DNA of 64,000 nucleotides from an uncultured bacterium (GCA_905216025.1 CAJMSE010000004.1:104579-168578); one strand, 5' to 3'; positions 6,946-16,245 are shown, counted from the stretch's first letter. The notes: generated by a model not told the origin, from the sequence alone. Program-made: numbers and translations.

Positions 6946-9069
6946 ATGCCCGATATATCGCATTATTTCCCTATCACCGACCCGACGCTGATATTCTTCG
7001 TCGTGCTCTGCATCATACTCTTCGCACCCATCATCATGGGCAGACTGCGCATCCCGCACATCGTCGGGATGGTGCTGGCGGGCACCCTCGTGGGCCGTTA
7101 CGGGCTTAACATCCTCGAGCGCGACTCGTCGTTCGAGCTGTTCGGCAAGGTGGGACTGCTGTATATCATGTTTCTCGCCGGCTTAGAGATGAACATGAAG
7201 GACGTCATGCAGAAGAAGGGGCGATTCGTGGGCTTCGGACTGCTGACGTTCGGCGTGCCATTCGTGCTCGGATATGTCACCGGCATACACCTGCTGGGCT
7301 ACTCGCCGATGGCGTCGCTGCTGCTCTCGTGCATCCTCGCGTCGAACACTCTCATTGCCTACCCCATCGTACTGAAGTACGGACTGCAGAAGCATCCGGC
7401 CGTGGGGCTGAGTGTGGGGTCGTCGATGATCGCGCTGTCGCTGTCGCTGCTGCTGCTCGCCGCCATCGTGGGGGCGAACGGGGGCGATGCCGGCGTGATG
7501 TTCTGGGTGGGCTTCGCGGCCAAGGTGGTGCTCTTCTGCCTCGGCCTGTTCTTACTCGTGCCGCGCCTGACGCGGTGGTTTTTCCGGCGCTATGCCGACT
7601 CGGTGATGCTGTATATATACGTGCTGGTGGTGCTGTTCCTCTGCGCCGCCGTGTCCGAGATATGCGGACTGGAGGGCATCTTCGGCGCATTCCTCGCCGG
7701 ACTGACGCTCAACAGGTTCATCCCGGGCGTGTCGCCCCTGATGAACCGCATCGAGTTCATCGGCAACGCGCTCTTCATTCCCTATTTCCTGATAGGCGTC
7801 GGCATGCTGATAGACATCAGCGTGCTGTTCCACAGCCTCAGCACGGTGTGGGTGGTGGCCTGCATCGTCTTCGTGGGGACACTCGGAAAGGCCGCCGCCG
7901 CATACATCTCATGCCTCGGATTCCGCATGCCGCTGATGTCGGGACACATGATGTTCGGACTCACCGAGGCCCACGCGGCGGGCAGCATCGCCATGACGAT
8001 GGTGGGAATGAACATGAAGATGCCAAACGGACAGTATCTCGTGGACGCCAACATGCTGAACGGCGTGGTGATGATGATTCTCTTCACCTGCATCATCAGT
8101 TCGGTGATGGTGGAGAACTCGGCAAGGAGCATACTGCTGAAAGAGCGCCTGCAGCCCGAAGAGCCCGACCGGAAAGGCGACGACGAGAAGATACTGCTGC
8201 CGCTGCAGCACGCCGAGGACGCCGTGGGACTGGTCAGCCTGGCGATAATAATGCGCAACAAAAAGCTCAACCGCGGCCTCATCGGCCTCAATGTGGTGTA
8301 CGACGACATATACAGCAGCAGGAACAGGAACGCCGGGCGCAAGATTCTCGAACAGGCCGAAGCCACGGCCATATCGGCCGACGTGAGGATGCAGACGCAG
8401 AGCCGGCTGGCCATAAACATAGCGAACGGCATCAAGCACGCCTTCAAGGAGAACGACGCGTCGGAGATAATCATGGGCCTGCACCGCCGGACAAGTCCCG
8501 GAGACAGCTTCTGGGGCGCCTACACGCAGGGACTGATAAGCGATATCAACAGGCAGATAATAATCTGCCGCCTCACCTACCCGCTCGGAACGCTGCGCCG
8601 AATCCACGTGGCGGTGCCGTCGAGGGTCGAGTTCGAGCCGGGATTCTACCGCTGGACGGAGCGGCTGGCACGCCTCGCGGAGAGTCTCGGATGCCGCATC
8701 GTATTCCACGGACGCGAGAATACAACGGCCCTCATAGGCGAATACATACGCAACCGCCACCCCGACGTGAGGGCAGAGTATGTGCTGATGAACCACTGGA
8801 AAGACCTTATGTCGCTCACCCACGTGGTGAACAGCGACCACCTGCTGGCCGTCATCACGGCAAGACCGGGCACAGTGTCGTACAAGCCGGCTTTCGAGCG
8901 GCTGCCGGAAGAGCTCACCGAAGGCTTCCCTGACTGCAGCCTGATGATCATCTACCCCGACCAGAACGGGCAGCCGCAGGACGTCATGACGTTCACCGCG
9001 CCGCAACGGCAGGAGCAGGAGAGCGCATACTCATCCATCATAAAACTGTTCAGCAAGAAAAAGGCATAG
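6946..9069 (+). CDS. Cation/proton antiporter (CPA2-like) with C-terminal USP-like region
   Basis: The 707-aa protein has an N-terminal membrane domain (residues 1-390, about 12 helices) with typical CPA2/Na+-H+ exchanger segments: 'LRIPHIVGMVLAGTLVG', 'GLLYIMFLAGLEM', 'GLEGIFGAFLAGLTLNR' and 'GLTEAHAAGSIAM'. The cytoplasmic part (about 400-700) looks like two universal-stress-protein-like folds ('AVGLVSLAIIMRNK', 'RRIHVAVPSRVEFEPGF'). Such proteins exchange H+ for Na+ or K+ in pH and salt balance; the ion cannot be read from sequence. A LolD-like gene follows after 6 bp. Confidence 0.85.
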   Translation: MPDISHYFPITDPTLIFFVVLCIILFAPIIMGRLRIPHIVGMVLAGTLVGRYGLNILERDSSFELFGKVGLLYIMFLAGLEMNMKDVMQKKGRFVGFGLLTFGVPFVLGYVTGIHLLGYSPMASLLLSCILASNTLIAYPIVLKYGLQKHPAVGLSVGSSMIALSLSLLLLAAIVGANGGDAGVMFWVGFAAKVVLFCLGLFLLVPRLTRWFFRRYADSVMLYIYVLVVLFLCAAVSEICGLEGIFGAFLAGLTLNRFIPGVSPLMNRIEFIGNALFIPYFLIGVGMLIDISVLFHSLSTVWVVACIVFVGTLGKAAAAYISCLGFRMPLMSGHMMFGLTEAHAAGSIAMTMVGMNMKMPNGQYLVDANMLNGVVMMILFTCIISSVMVENSARSILLKERLQPEEPDRKGDDEKILLPLQHAEDAVGLVSLAIIMRNKKLNRGLIGLNVVYDDIYSSRNRNAGRKILEQAEATAISADVRMQTQSRLAINIANGIKHAFKENDASEIIMGLHRRTSPGDSFWGAYTQGLISDINRQIIICRLTYPLGTLRRIHVAVPSRVEFEPGFYRWTERLARLAESLGCRIVFHGRENTTALIGEYIRNRHPDVRAEYVLMNHWKDLMSLTHVVNSDHLLAVITARPGTVSYKPAFERLPEELTEGFPDCSLMIIYPDQNGQPQDVMTFTAPQRQEQESAYSSIIKLFSKKKA

Positions 9070-9075
9070 AGATAT

Positions 9076-9870
9076 ATGATTACCGTAAAAGGAATAAAAA
9101 AGAGCTTCGGGCCGCTTGAGGTACTGAAAGGCATCGACCTCGAGATAGGAAAGGGCGAGATCGTGAGCATCGTAGGCCCGAGCGGGGCGGGAAAGACCAC
9201 CCTGCTGCAGATAATAGGCACGCTCGACAGTCCGGACGAGGGCACCGTAGTCATCGACGGGACAGACATCGGCACGCTGAGCAAGAAGAAGATTGCCGGC
9301 TTCAGAAACCGAAACATCGGCTTCGTGTTCCAGTTTCACCAGCTGCTCCCTGAGTTCACGGCCCTCGAGAACATCATGATTCCGGCCTTCATCGCCGGCG
9401 CATCGAAGAAAGACGCACGGCAACGGGCCATGGAGATGCTCAACCTGATGGGACTGGCAGACCGCGCCGATCACAAGCCCGGACAGCTGTCGGGCGGCGA
9501 GAAGCAGCGCGTGGCCGTGGCGAGGGCTCTCGTGAACAACCCCGCCGTAATCCTGGCGGACGAGCCTTCGGGAAGCCTCGACTCGCAGAACAAGGCCGAC
9601 CTGCACCGCCTCTTCTTCGAACTGCGCGACAAGCTCGGCCAGACGTTCATCATAGTGACGCACGACGAGCAGCTCGCCGCCATCACAGACCGCACCATAA
9701 AGATGAAGGACGGCCTGCTGGCAGAAGCCGAAGGCCCAACAACCTCTGAGTCATCAAAGAACTCAGAGCTCTCAGAGCCCTCCGAGACATCAGAAAACCA
9801 TGTGTCCGCAGAGCCCTCGGAAATCTCCGAGAATTCCGAGAACTCCCCCTACACCCCCAAAGAACAATGA
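9076..9870 (+). CDS. lolD: LolD-like ABC transporter ATP-binding protein with repeat-derived tail
   Basis: Residues 1-220 are a complete ABC ATPase: Walker A GPSGAGKTT, Q-loop around 'FVFQFHQLLPEFTALENI', signature LSGGEKQRV, Walker B VILADEPSG and switch His in VTHDEQ. The 'FQFHQLLPEFTALEN' stretch fits the LolD/MacB group, which power lipoprotein release or other extraction from the inner membrane. No permease is adjacent. Residues 221-264 are an unusual Ser/Glu-rich tail (repeated SE, PSE and SEN), encoded by TCAGAG/TCCGAG repeats like the intergenic hairpin at 37681-37729. The stop overlaps the next start (ATGA). Confidence 0.85.
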   Translation: MITVKGIKKSFGPLEVLKGIDLEIGKGEIVSIVGPSGAGKTTLLQIIGTLDSPDEGTVVIDGTDIGTLSKKKIAGFRNRNIGFVFQFHQLLPEFTALENIMIPAFIAGASKKDARQRAMEMLNLMGLADRADHKPGQLSGGEKQRVAVARALVNNPAVILADEPSGSLDSQNKADLHRLFFELRDKLGQTFIIVTHDEQLAAITDRTIKMKDGLLAEAEGPTTSESSKNSELSEPSETSENHVSAEPSEISENSENSPYTPKEQ

Positions 9871-10703
9871 ACATAATAAAATTAGGAGACTACAACCGCC
9901 TCACCGTCGTGAAGTCTGTCGACTTCGGACTGTACCTCGACGGGGGAGACGAAGGAGAGATACTGCTGCCCTCACGCTATGTGCCGAAGGGCGCACGCAT
10001 AGGCGACGAGCTCGACGTTTTCATATATCTCGACCAGGACGAGCGCCTCGTCGCCACCACGCAGCAACCTTTTGCAAAGGTCGGCGACTTCGCCTGCCTT
10101 GAGGTTTCGTGGATAAACGAGTACGGGGCATTCCTCAACTGGGGACTGATGAAAGACCTGTTCTGCCCCTTCCGCGAACAGAAGAAGCGCATGGAGCTGG
10201 GCAAGGCGTACATCGTATACGTCATGGTGGACGAAGACAGCTACCGGATGATGGCCACGGCAAAGGTAGACCGCTATCTCGACACGGCGCGGCCGGAATA
10301 TAAGCACGGCGACGAGGTGGACCTGCTCGTATGGCAGAAGACGGACCTCGGCTTCAAGGTAATCGTGGACAACCGCTTCTCCGGCCTCGTCTACGAAGAC
10401 CAGATATTCACGCATCTCACCACGGGAGACCGCGTGAAGGGATATGTCGACCACATCAGGCAGGACGGGAAGATAGACGTCACCCTGCAACCTACAGGCC
10501 GCCGCCATACGGAGGAGTTTGCCGAGACGCTCTTAGAGTATCTCAAGAAGAACAACGGACACTGCGACCTCGGTGACAAGAGTCCTTCGGAACTTATCGC
10601 CGACAGGTTCAAGATTAGCAAGAAGGCATATAAGAAAGCCGTCGGCGACCTGTACCGACGCCGCCTTATAACGATAGACGACAGCGGGATAACGCTGGTT
10701 TAA
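9867..10703 (+). CDS. CvfB-like S1 RNA-binding protein
   Basis: The 278-aa protein starts MNIIKLGDYNRLTVVKSVDFG, matching the CvfB/YitL family of tandem S1-like OB folds. S1-type segments are visible around residues 5-65 ('FGLYLDGGDEGEILLPSRYV'), 72-135 ('VSWINEYGAFLNWGLMKDLF') and 150-215. The C-terminus (about 225-278, 'LIADRFKISKKAYKKAVGDLYRR') is the winged-helix end of this family. CvfB proteins bind RNA and affect virulence or expression in Gram-positive bacteria; the role here is unknown. Start and stop overlap with the upstream ATPase gene indicates coupled translation. Confidence 0.85.
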   Translation: MNIIKLGDYNRLTVVKSVDFGLYLDGGDEGEILLPSRYVPKGARIGDELDVFIYLDQDERLVATTQQPFAKVGDFACLEVSWINEYGAFLNWGLMKDLFCPFREQKKRMELGKAYIVYVMVDEDSYRMMATAKVDRYLDTARPEYKHGDEVDLLVWQKTDLGFKVIVDNRFSGLVYEDQIFTHLTTGDRVKGYVDHIRQDGKIDVTLQPTGRRHTEEFAETLLEYLKKNNGHCDLGDKSPSELIADRFKISKKAYKKAVGDLYRRRLITIDDSGITLV

Positions 10704-10717
10704 ACGAACGGACATAT

Positions 10718-10776
10718 CACCAAATTGTAGGGACACATTTTTCGCAAAGCGAAAAATGTGTCCCTACAATTTGGTG
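10718..10776. repeat. 59-bp perfect palindrome containing TAGGGACACATT
   Basis: The arms (CACCAAATTGTAGGGACACA... and its complement) meet around a CGCAAAGCG centre with no mismatches. It lies between the convergent ends of the CvfB-like gene and the beta-barrel gene, so it could form a bidirectional transcript-end hairpin. It shares its core with the 2972-3075 hairpin. Confidence 0.8.
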
Positions 10777-10821
10777 GTTTATATATTCCGATGTAAATGA
10801 TTAACACCCCACCCCGACGAA

Positions 10822-11619
10822 TCAGAGGATGCGGCCGCGCAAGCTGAACTTGATGACCGGATAGACGGTCAGATAATCCATGATATCCGATATATCGTTT
10901 TTCACTTCCTCATCGAGAGTCTTATCGAGGTCCACTCCGTCGGCATAGATCGTGGGCTTGCCCTGGAACTGCGCACCAAGCTCGAAGCGGAAACCGAGGC
11001 GGTTTTTCGGTATCAGACGACCGAAACCGAGGCCGAGATACGGGCGGAAACCCTTTACCTTCATGCCTCCACGGATGTCACCGTCCTCGTTGATAGGTAT
11101 CCTGTACTCGTCGATGTCGATACCGAGCTGATGATCCGGGTCAAGATTCGCATAGTCGTTTACTTGTTGAATCAAGTTGTAGGCTTCGTCACTGTGTCCC
11201 TTTATCTCTATCAGCTTGTTGCCGCCGAACGAAAAACCGGCACTGAGGAAGAACGAGCTGGCATTCGGGAACGGATAGAGGTCGAACTTCACGTCTACGT
11301 ATGTGCGACTGAACGATGCCTCTGCCTCTACCGGCTGGGTAAGACCGACATAACTGCCGTTGGGCAACTGCACCTCACCCAGCTCATCGGCATCAAAGTC
11401 CTGAGTTATCTTGAGCACCTTCGGCATGATGTTCACGCCCACGCGGGCCGAACACCACTTCGTCAGACTGACCGACGCATCAAGGCCGATACCCTCAGTA
11501 CCGACGCCGACACCTATACCGACACGGTTGCCTACACCATAAAATCCCTCCTTTGTCTGTGCTGAGACAGCCGTGCACGAAAGCAGCAGCACGCCGCAGG
11601 CCAATAAAAACTTCTTCAT
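10822..11619 (-). CDS. Outer-membrane beta-barrel protein
   Basis: The 265-aa product has a signal peptide (residues 1-20, cleavage after AVSAQ) and alternating beta strands with aromatic girdles ('VGIGVGVGTEGIGLDASVSL', 'TYVDVKFDLYPF', 'FFLSAGFSFGG', 'FRPYLGLGFGR', 'LGFRFELGAQF'), as in small porin-like barrels of Bacteroidales. It ends 'VIKFSLRGRIL', plausible as a final strand. Function and ligand are unknown. A good promoter is at 11655-11687. Confidence 0.8.
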   Translation of the reverse strand: MKKFLLACGVLLLSCTAVSAQTKEGFYGVGNRVGIGVGVGTEGIGLDASVSLTKWCSARVGVNIMPKVLKITQDFDADELGEVQLPNGSYVGLTQPVEAEASFSRTYVDVKFDLYPFPNASSFFLSAGFSFGGNKLIEIKGHSDEAYNLIQQVNDYANLDPDHQLGIDIDEYRIPINEDGDIRGGMKVKGFRPYLGLGFGRLIPKNRLGFRFELGAQFQGKPTIYADGVDLDKTLDEEVKNDISDIMDYLTVYPVIKFSLRGRIL

Positions 11620-11654
11620 TGCTATTGTAATTTGGTTTTAATAACTTTTATTTG

Positions 11655-11687
11655 CAAATATAACACAATTCCCATTGATATGGCAAA
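11655..11687 (-). promoter_or_regulatory. Promoter of the beta-barrel gene
   Basis: TTTG, a 21-bp spacer and TATATTTG on the minus strand, 36 bp upstream of the start codon; a clean match to the Bacteroidetes consensus. Confidence 0.65.
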
Positions 11688-11781
11688 TTTATTTAAAGAA
11701 ATGCTAAAACCATGACCAAAAACATGCTTATACGCTCACATAGCATACCCATTCGGGCATAAAGACACACCTATTTATATA

Positions 11782-11840
11782 TAAAAGAAAGCCGCCCCGC
11801 ACGTCACGGCCGTGATTATGGCCTGACGTTGCGGGGCGGC
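11782..11840 (-). terminator. Terminator of asnS
   Basis: GCCGCCCCGCAACGTCA pairs with TGACGTGCGGGGCGGC and is followed by TTTCTTTTAT on the minus strand, 27 bp past the asnS stop. Confidence 0.75.
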
Positions 11841-11866
11841 TATACCTGTATCTATGCGCTTCCGCG

Positions 11867-13261
11867 TCAGAACTCCGCTGTTTTCGGAGTGCGGGGGAAG
11901 GGTATTACGTCGCGTATGTTCTGCATGCCGGTGACGAAGAGGATAAGGCGCTCGAAACCGAGACCGAATCCGCCGTGCGGGCACGTGCCGTACTTGCGGG
12001 TGTCGAGATACCACCACATGTCCTTCATCGGTATCTGGCGCTCCTCAATCTCGGCCATCAGCTTGTCGTAGCTCTCCTCGCGTACGCTGCCGCCGATAAT
12101 CTCGCCGATCTGCGGGAAGAGCACGTCGGTGCCCTGAACGGTACGCCCGTCGTCGTTTATCTTCATGTAGAAAGCCTTTATCGCCTTCGGATAGTCGGTC
12201 ATGATGACCGGCTTCTTGAAGTATTCCTCCACGAGATAGCGCTCATGCTCGCTGGCAAGGTCCATGCCCCAGCTTACGGGGAACTCGAACTTGCGGCCGT
12301 TGGCAACGGCTTCCTCAAGGATACGGATACCCTCGGTATAGGGAAGACGCTCGAAAGAGCCGGCCACGACAGACTTCAGGCGCTCGATTAGCGTCTTGTC
12401 TATCATCTTGTTGAGGAACTCAAGGTCGTCCTGACAGTTGTCAAGAGCCCACTGCACGCAGTACTTGATGAAGTCTTCCTCAAGGTCCATGAGGCCGTTG
12501 AGGTCGATGAACGCCACCTCGGGCTCTATCATCCAGAACTCGGCAAGGTGACGTGGCGTGTTGCTGTTCTCCGCGCGGAAGGTCGGGCCGAAGGTGTAGA
12601 TTGCTCCGAGAGCCGTGGCTCCCAGCTCGCCCTCAAGCTGTCCGCTGACGGTGAGCGACGCCTGCTTGCCGAAGAAGTCGTCGTCGTAGATTATCTTGCC
12701 CTCATCGTCCTTCTTGAGGTCGTAGAGGTTCTTCGTCGTCACCTGGAACATCTGGCCCGCGCCCTCGCAGTCGCTGGCCGTGATGAGCGGCGTGTGGAAG
12801 TAGAAGAAGCCATGCTCGTGGAAATAACGGTGGATGGCGATGGCCATGTTGTGGCGGATGCGCATCACCGCGCCGAACGTATTGGTACGCAGACGCATGT
12901 GGGCGTGCTGCCGCATATACTCGAAGCTCTGGCCCTTCTTCTGCATCGGATAGTCGCTGCCACAGGTGCCGTAAAGCTCCAGGCCGGTGCACTGTATCTC
13001 GACGGTCTGGCCCGCGCCCTGACTCTCGACGAGCACGCCGGTGGCGCTGATGCAGGAACCGGTGGTAATCTGCTTGAGCAGCTTCTCGTCAAACTTGGCA
13101 GGGTCTGCCACCACCTGCACATTCTTTATCGTAGAACCGTCATTGAGGGCGATAAAGTCTACCGCCTTACTGCTGCGGTGGGTACGCACCCACCCCTTCA
13201 CGTTGACAACGGCACCGAAGTCGGTACGTTTCAGTACGTCAACAACTTTTGTTCTTTTCAT
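11867..13261 (-). CDS. asnS: Asparaginyl-tRNA synthetase
   Basis: It charges tRNA-Asn with asparagine in the cytoplasm. The 464-aa protein has the N-terminal OB-fold anticodon domain ('VNVKGWVRTHRSSKAV', about residues 18-105) and the class II catalytic core: 'GAGQMFQVTTKNLYDLK', motif 2 region 'TFGPTFRAENSNTPRHLAEF' and motif 3 'HGGFGLGFERLILFVTGM'. The ending 'NIRDVIPFPRTPKTAEF' is characteristic of AsnRS. Length is usual. rluB lies 17 bp upstream and a terminator follows. Confidence 0.97.
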   Translation of the reverse strand: MKRTKVVDVLKRTDFGAVVNVKGWVRTHRSSKAVDFIALNDGSTIKNVQVVADPAKFDEKLLKQITTGSCISATGVLVESQGAGQTVEIQCTGLELYGTCGSDYPMQKKGQSFEYMRQHAHMRLRTNTFGAVMRIRHNMAIAIHRYFHEHGFFYFHTPLITASDCEGAGQMFQVTTKNLYDLKKDDEGKIIYDDDFFGKQASLTVSGQLEGELGATALGAIYTFGPTFRAENSNTPRHLAEFWMIEPEVAFIDLNGLMDLEEDFIKYCVQWALDNCQDDLEFLNKMIDKTLIERLKSVVAGSFERLPYTEGIRILEEAVANGRKFEFPVSWGMDLASEHERYLVEEYFKKPVIMTDYPKAIKAFYMKINDDGRTVQGTDVLFPQIGEIIGGSVREESYDKLMAEIEERQIPMKDMWWYLDTRKYGTCPHGGFGLGFERLILFVTGMQNIRDVIPFPRTPKTAEF

Positions 13262-13278
13262 TGCTAATAGTTTATTTG

Positions 13279-14790
13279 TTACTCATAAGCACCCATGCGC
13301 AGCCTGTCCACTTCCTCCTCGGTGAGGTAGCGCCAGTCGCCGCGGCGCAGGTTCTTCTTCGTCAGGCCGGCAAAGAGCACGCGGTCGAGCTTTGTCACCT
13401 TGTAGCCGAGGCTCTCGAAGATACGGCGCACGATGCGGTTCTTGCCGCTGTGAATCTCTATTCCCACCTGTTTCTTGTCCACGGCGTCGGCATATTCCAC
13501 GGCGTCGGCCTTTATCTCGCCGTCGTCGAGCATGATGCCGTCGCGTATCTGCTGAAGGTCGTGGGCTGTGACGTTCTTGTCGAGGTATACGTGATATACC
13601 TTCTTCTTGAGGAACTTCGGATGGGTCAGCTTGCTGGCCAAGTCACCGTCGTTGGTGAGCAGGAGCACGCCCGTAGTGTTGCGGTCAAGGCGTCCCACAG
13701 GGTAGATGCGCTCTGAGCATGCGTCCTTGACAAGGTCCATCACGGTCTTTCGCTGCTGCGGGTCATCGCTCGTGGTGACGTGGTCCTTCGGCTTGTTGAG
13801 CAGCACATACACCTTCTTCTCTAACGACACGGGCTGATCGTGGAACACGATGTTGTCCGTGCGCAGCACCTTGGTGCCGAGCTCAGTCACCACCTCGCCG
13901 TTCACCGTCACAACACCGGCCTGTATGAACTCGTCGGCCTCGCGGCGGCTGCACACTCCGGCATTGGCCAAAAACTTGTTCAGACGTATCGGCTCGTTGG
14001 GATCGTAGTGTTCTTCCTTATATTCGATGCGCTTCTTATGGCTGTACTTTGCGTTCGGGTCGTAGTCGGCAGTGCGCTGACGGTATCCGCCGCGCTGCTG
14101 GCCGTAGCCGCCACGGTTGTTGTATCCGCCGCGGTTGTTGTATCCGTTGTTGTTATAGCGCGGGCGATACTGCTGGTATTCTCCCTGCTCGCCTTCACCG
14201 CCGCCATTATTGTAGCGCGGACGGTAACCCTGGCGCTGCTGGCCGTAGCCCTCGCCGTTACCGCCGTTGTTATAGCGCGGACGGTAGCCCTGGCGCTGCT
14301 GGCCGTAACCCTCGCCGTTGCCGCCGTTGTTATAGCGCGGACGGTAACCCTGGCGGTCCTGTCCGTAGCCGCCCTGTTCGCCGTCGCCGCCCTGCGCACC
14401 GTTATTGTAGCGCGGACGGTAGCCCTGACGGTCCTGACCGTAGCCGCCACGGCTGTTACCATAGCTGTTGCGTGACTGATAGCCGCCCTCGCCGTTGTTG
14501 TTATAGCGCGGGCGGTACGGGCGCTGCGGGTTGCTCTGGAGTCCGGCTCCGAAGCCTTCGGGACGGAAGCCGCCCTCGTCGTTGCTGCTGTTGCCGCCAT
14601 AGCGTGAATAGTTGTTGACGCGCTCAGAACCGTAAGGTCTGGGCTGGCGGATGCGCGGGCGCGGTGAACGTCCTGCACTGCGATAGTTCTGATAACCGTC
14701 CTGAGCGTCGGATGAACGGTAACCTTCACGGCCGCCGGCCTTCTGCTCGGTGGACATCTCTTCTTGTCTCTTGTCGTTTTCTAATTCCAT
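13279..14790 (-). CDS. rluB: RluB-like 23S rRNA pseudouridine synthase with long Tyr/Gly/Arg-rich N-terminus
   Basis: The C-terminal half is a complete RsuA/RluB enzyme: an S4 RNA-binding domain ('IRLNKFLANAGVCSRREADE', about residues 257-300) and the catalytic core with Asp in YPVGRLDRNTTGVLLLTNDG (about 350-370). It would isomerise a uridine in 23S rRNA. Residues 1-245 are low-complexity. Within them, YRPRYNN(N/G)G units recur about every 20 residues ('GYGQDRQGYRPRYNNG', 'GYGQQRQGYRPRYNNG'), together with RGG motifs. This is an intrinsically disordered RNA-binding-like extension, encoded by about 60-bp tandem repeats at 14160-14520. The start is ATG 14790. Confidence 0.9.
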   Translation of the reverse strand: MELENDKRQEEMSTEQKAGGREGYRSSDAQDGYQNYRSAGRSPRPRIRQPRPYGSERVNNYSRYGGNSSNDEGGFRPEGFGAGLQSNPQRPYRPRYNNNGEGGYQSRNSYGNSRGGYGQDRQGYRPRYNNGAQGGDGEQGGYGQDRQGYRPRYNNGGNGEGYGQQRQGYRPRYNNGGNGEGYGQQRQGYRPRYNNGGGEGEQGEYQQYRPRYNNNGYNNRGGYNNRGGYGQQRGGYRQRTADYDPNAKYSHKKRIEYKEEHYDPNEPIRLNKFLANAGVCSRREADEFIQAGVVTVNGEVVTELGTKVLRTDNIVFHDQPVSLEKKVYVLLNKPKDHVTTSDDPQQRKTVMDLVKDACSERIYPVGRLDRNTTGVLLLTNDGDLASKLTHPKFLKKKVYHVYLDKNVTAHDLQQIRDGIMLDDGEIKADAVEYADAVDKKQVGIEIHSGKNRIVRRIFESLGYKVTKLDRVLFAGLTKKNLRRGDWRYLTEEEVDRLRMGAYE

Positions 14791-14861
14791 TTCCTTTATT
14801 TATTAATGATGTGTACGGCCTCACGGCCTGAAATTATTGGTTAATATCTCTGTCTCTGATT

Positions 14862-16208
14862 TCAGATTCCTGTATAAGTATGTGGGGTTATGGCCATCAG
14901 CTCGGCCTTGACGCTGTCGCTGACATCCAGTCCGGCGATGAAGCGGTGTATCGTCTCCTCCGTCATCTTCTCATTGGTGCGGGTGAGGGCCTTGAGAGCC
15001 TCGTACGGATGGGGATAGGCCTCGCGACGGAGTATCGTCTGTATGGCCTCGGCCACCACGGCCCACGTGCCGTCGAGGTCGGCGCTTATCTTCTCTTCGT
15101 TGAGTATCAGCTTGCGCAGGCCCTTGAGGGTGCTCTGCAGTGCTATCATGGCGTGCCCCATGGGGACGCCTACATTGCGCAGCACAGTCGAGTCGGTGAG
15201 GTCGCGCTGGAGGCGGCTGACGGGCAGCTTCTGTGCCAGGAACTGCAGCACGGCGTTGGCGATGCCGAGGTTGCCCTCGCTGTTCTCGAAGTCTATCGGG
15301 TTCACCTTATGCGGCATGGCGCTCGAGCCGACTTCTCCTGCCTTTATCTTCTGCTTGAAATATTCCATGGAGATATACATCCAGAAGTCGCGGTCGAGAT
15401 CTATTATGATGGTGTTGATGCGGCGCATGGCGTCGAACAGCGCGCCCATGAAGTCGTAGTTGCTTATCTGGGTGGTATACTGCTCGCGGCTCAGGCCGAG
15501 CTTCCCGCTGACAAAGCTGTTGCCGAAGCTGCGCCAGTCGTACTGCGGATATGCCACGTGGTGTGCGTTGAAGTTACCTGTCGCACCGCCGAACTTGGCC
15601 GTCACGGGCACACTCCGGAGTGAGGCGAGCTGCTGCTCCAAGCGGTAGACGTATACCATCACTTCCTTGCCGAGGCGTGTGGGCGATGCGGGCTGTCCGT
15701 GGGTCTTGGCCAGCATGGAAACATCTTTCCACTCTTCGGCATATTCGCGCAGCTGGGATATAAGCTCCTCCACGGCAGGGCAGTAGACCTCATCCATGGC
15801 TTCCTTGATGGAAAGCGGCACGCTCGTATTGTTTATATCCTGCGAGGTCAGTCCGAAATGGATGAACTCCTTGAACGAATCGAGACCGCCGATGGCATCG
15901 AACTGCTCCTTTATGAAGTATTCAACGGCCTTGACATCATGGTTAGTGACTTTCTCTATATCTTTCACACGCTGCGCGTCTGCCTCCGTGAAGTTGCGGT
16001 ATATGTCACGCAGGCGGCCGAACAGGGCCTTGTCGAAGGCTTCAAGCTGCGGCAGGGGAAGCTCGCAGAGGGTGATGAAATACTCTATCTCCACGCGGAC
16101 ACGGTAACGGATGAGGGCATATTCAGAGAAATAATCTGCCAGCGGCTCCGTCTTGCCTCTATATCGGCCATCGATGGGCGATATGGCTGTCAACAAACTT
16201 AAATCCAT
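14862..16208 (-). CDS. purB: Adenylosuccinate lyase
   Basis: It acts twice in purine synthesis, cleaving SAICAR and adenylosuccinate to release fumarate. The 448-aa sequence starts 'LTAISPIDGRYRGKTEPL', has the conserved 'TSQDINNTSVP' and 'KTHGQPASPTRLGKE' regions, and the fumarase/aspartase-superfamily signature GSSAMPHKVNP (about residue 290). Length fits the longer PurB type. A -7 box lies 30 bp upstream. Confidence 0.96.
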   Translation of the reverse strand: MDLSLLTAISPIDGRYRGKTEPLADYFSEYALIRYRVRVEIEYFITLCELPLPQLEAFDKALFGRLRDIYRNFTEADAQRVKDIEKVTNHDVKAVEYFIKEQFDAIGGLDSFKEFIHFGLTSQDINNTSVPLSIKEAMDEVYCPAVEELISQLREYAEEWKDVSMLAKTHGQPASPTRLGKEVMVYVYRLEQQLASLRSVPVTAKFGGATGNFNAHHVAYPQYDWRSFGNSFVSGKLGLSREQYTTQISNYDFMGALFDAMRRINTIIIDLDRDFWMYISMEYFKQKIKAGEVGSSAMPHKVNPIDFENSEGNLGIANAVLQFLAQKLPVSRLQRDLTDSTVLRNVGVPMGHAMIALQSTLKGLRKLILNEEKISADLDGTWAVVAEAIQTILRREAYPHPYEALKALTRTNEKMTEETIHRFIAGLDVSDSVKAELMAITPHTYTGI

Positions 16209-16237
16209 ATACTTGCTATAAAATACGGTTTAGAGCG

Positions 16238-16245
16238 CAAAGTTA
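16238..16245 (-). promoter_or_regulatory. -7 promoter element of purB
   Basis: TAACTTTG followed by CGC on the minus strand, with a TTTG about 22 bp further upstream. From here to 16544 no gene is supported; the 84-aa frame at 16406-16660 runs antisense through the tRNA. Confidence 0.5.

Noticed and set aside
7329..8933. 534-aa plus-strand frame within the antiporter gene
   Set aside because: It is an Arg/His/Pro-rich shadow frame caused by high GC; the antiporter frame has clear family motifs.
13840..14475. Long plus-strand frame rich in Val/Ala opposite rluB
   Set aside because: It is the antisense reading of the repetitive YRPRYNN region.
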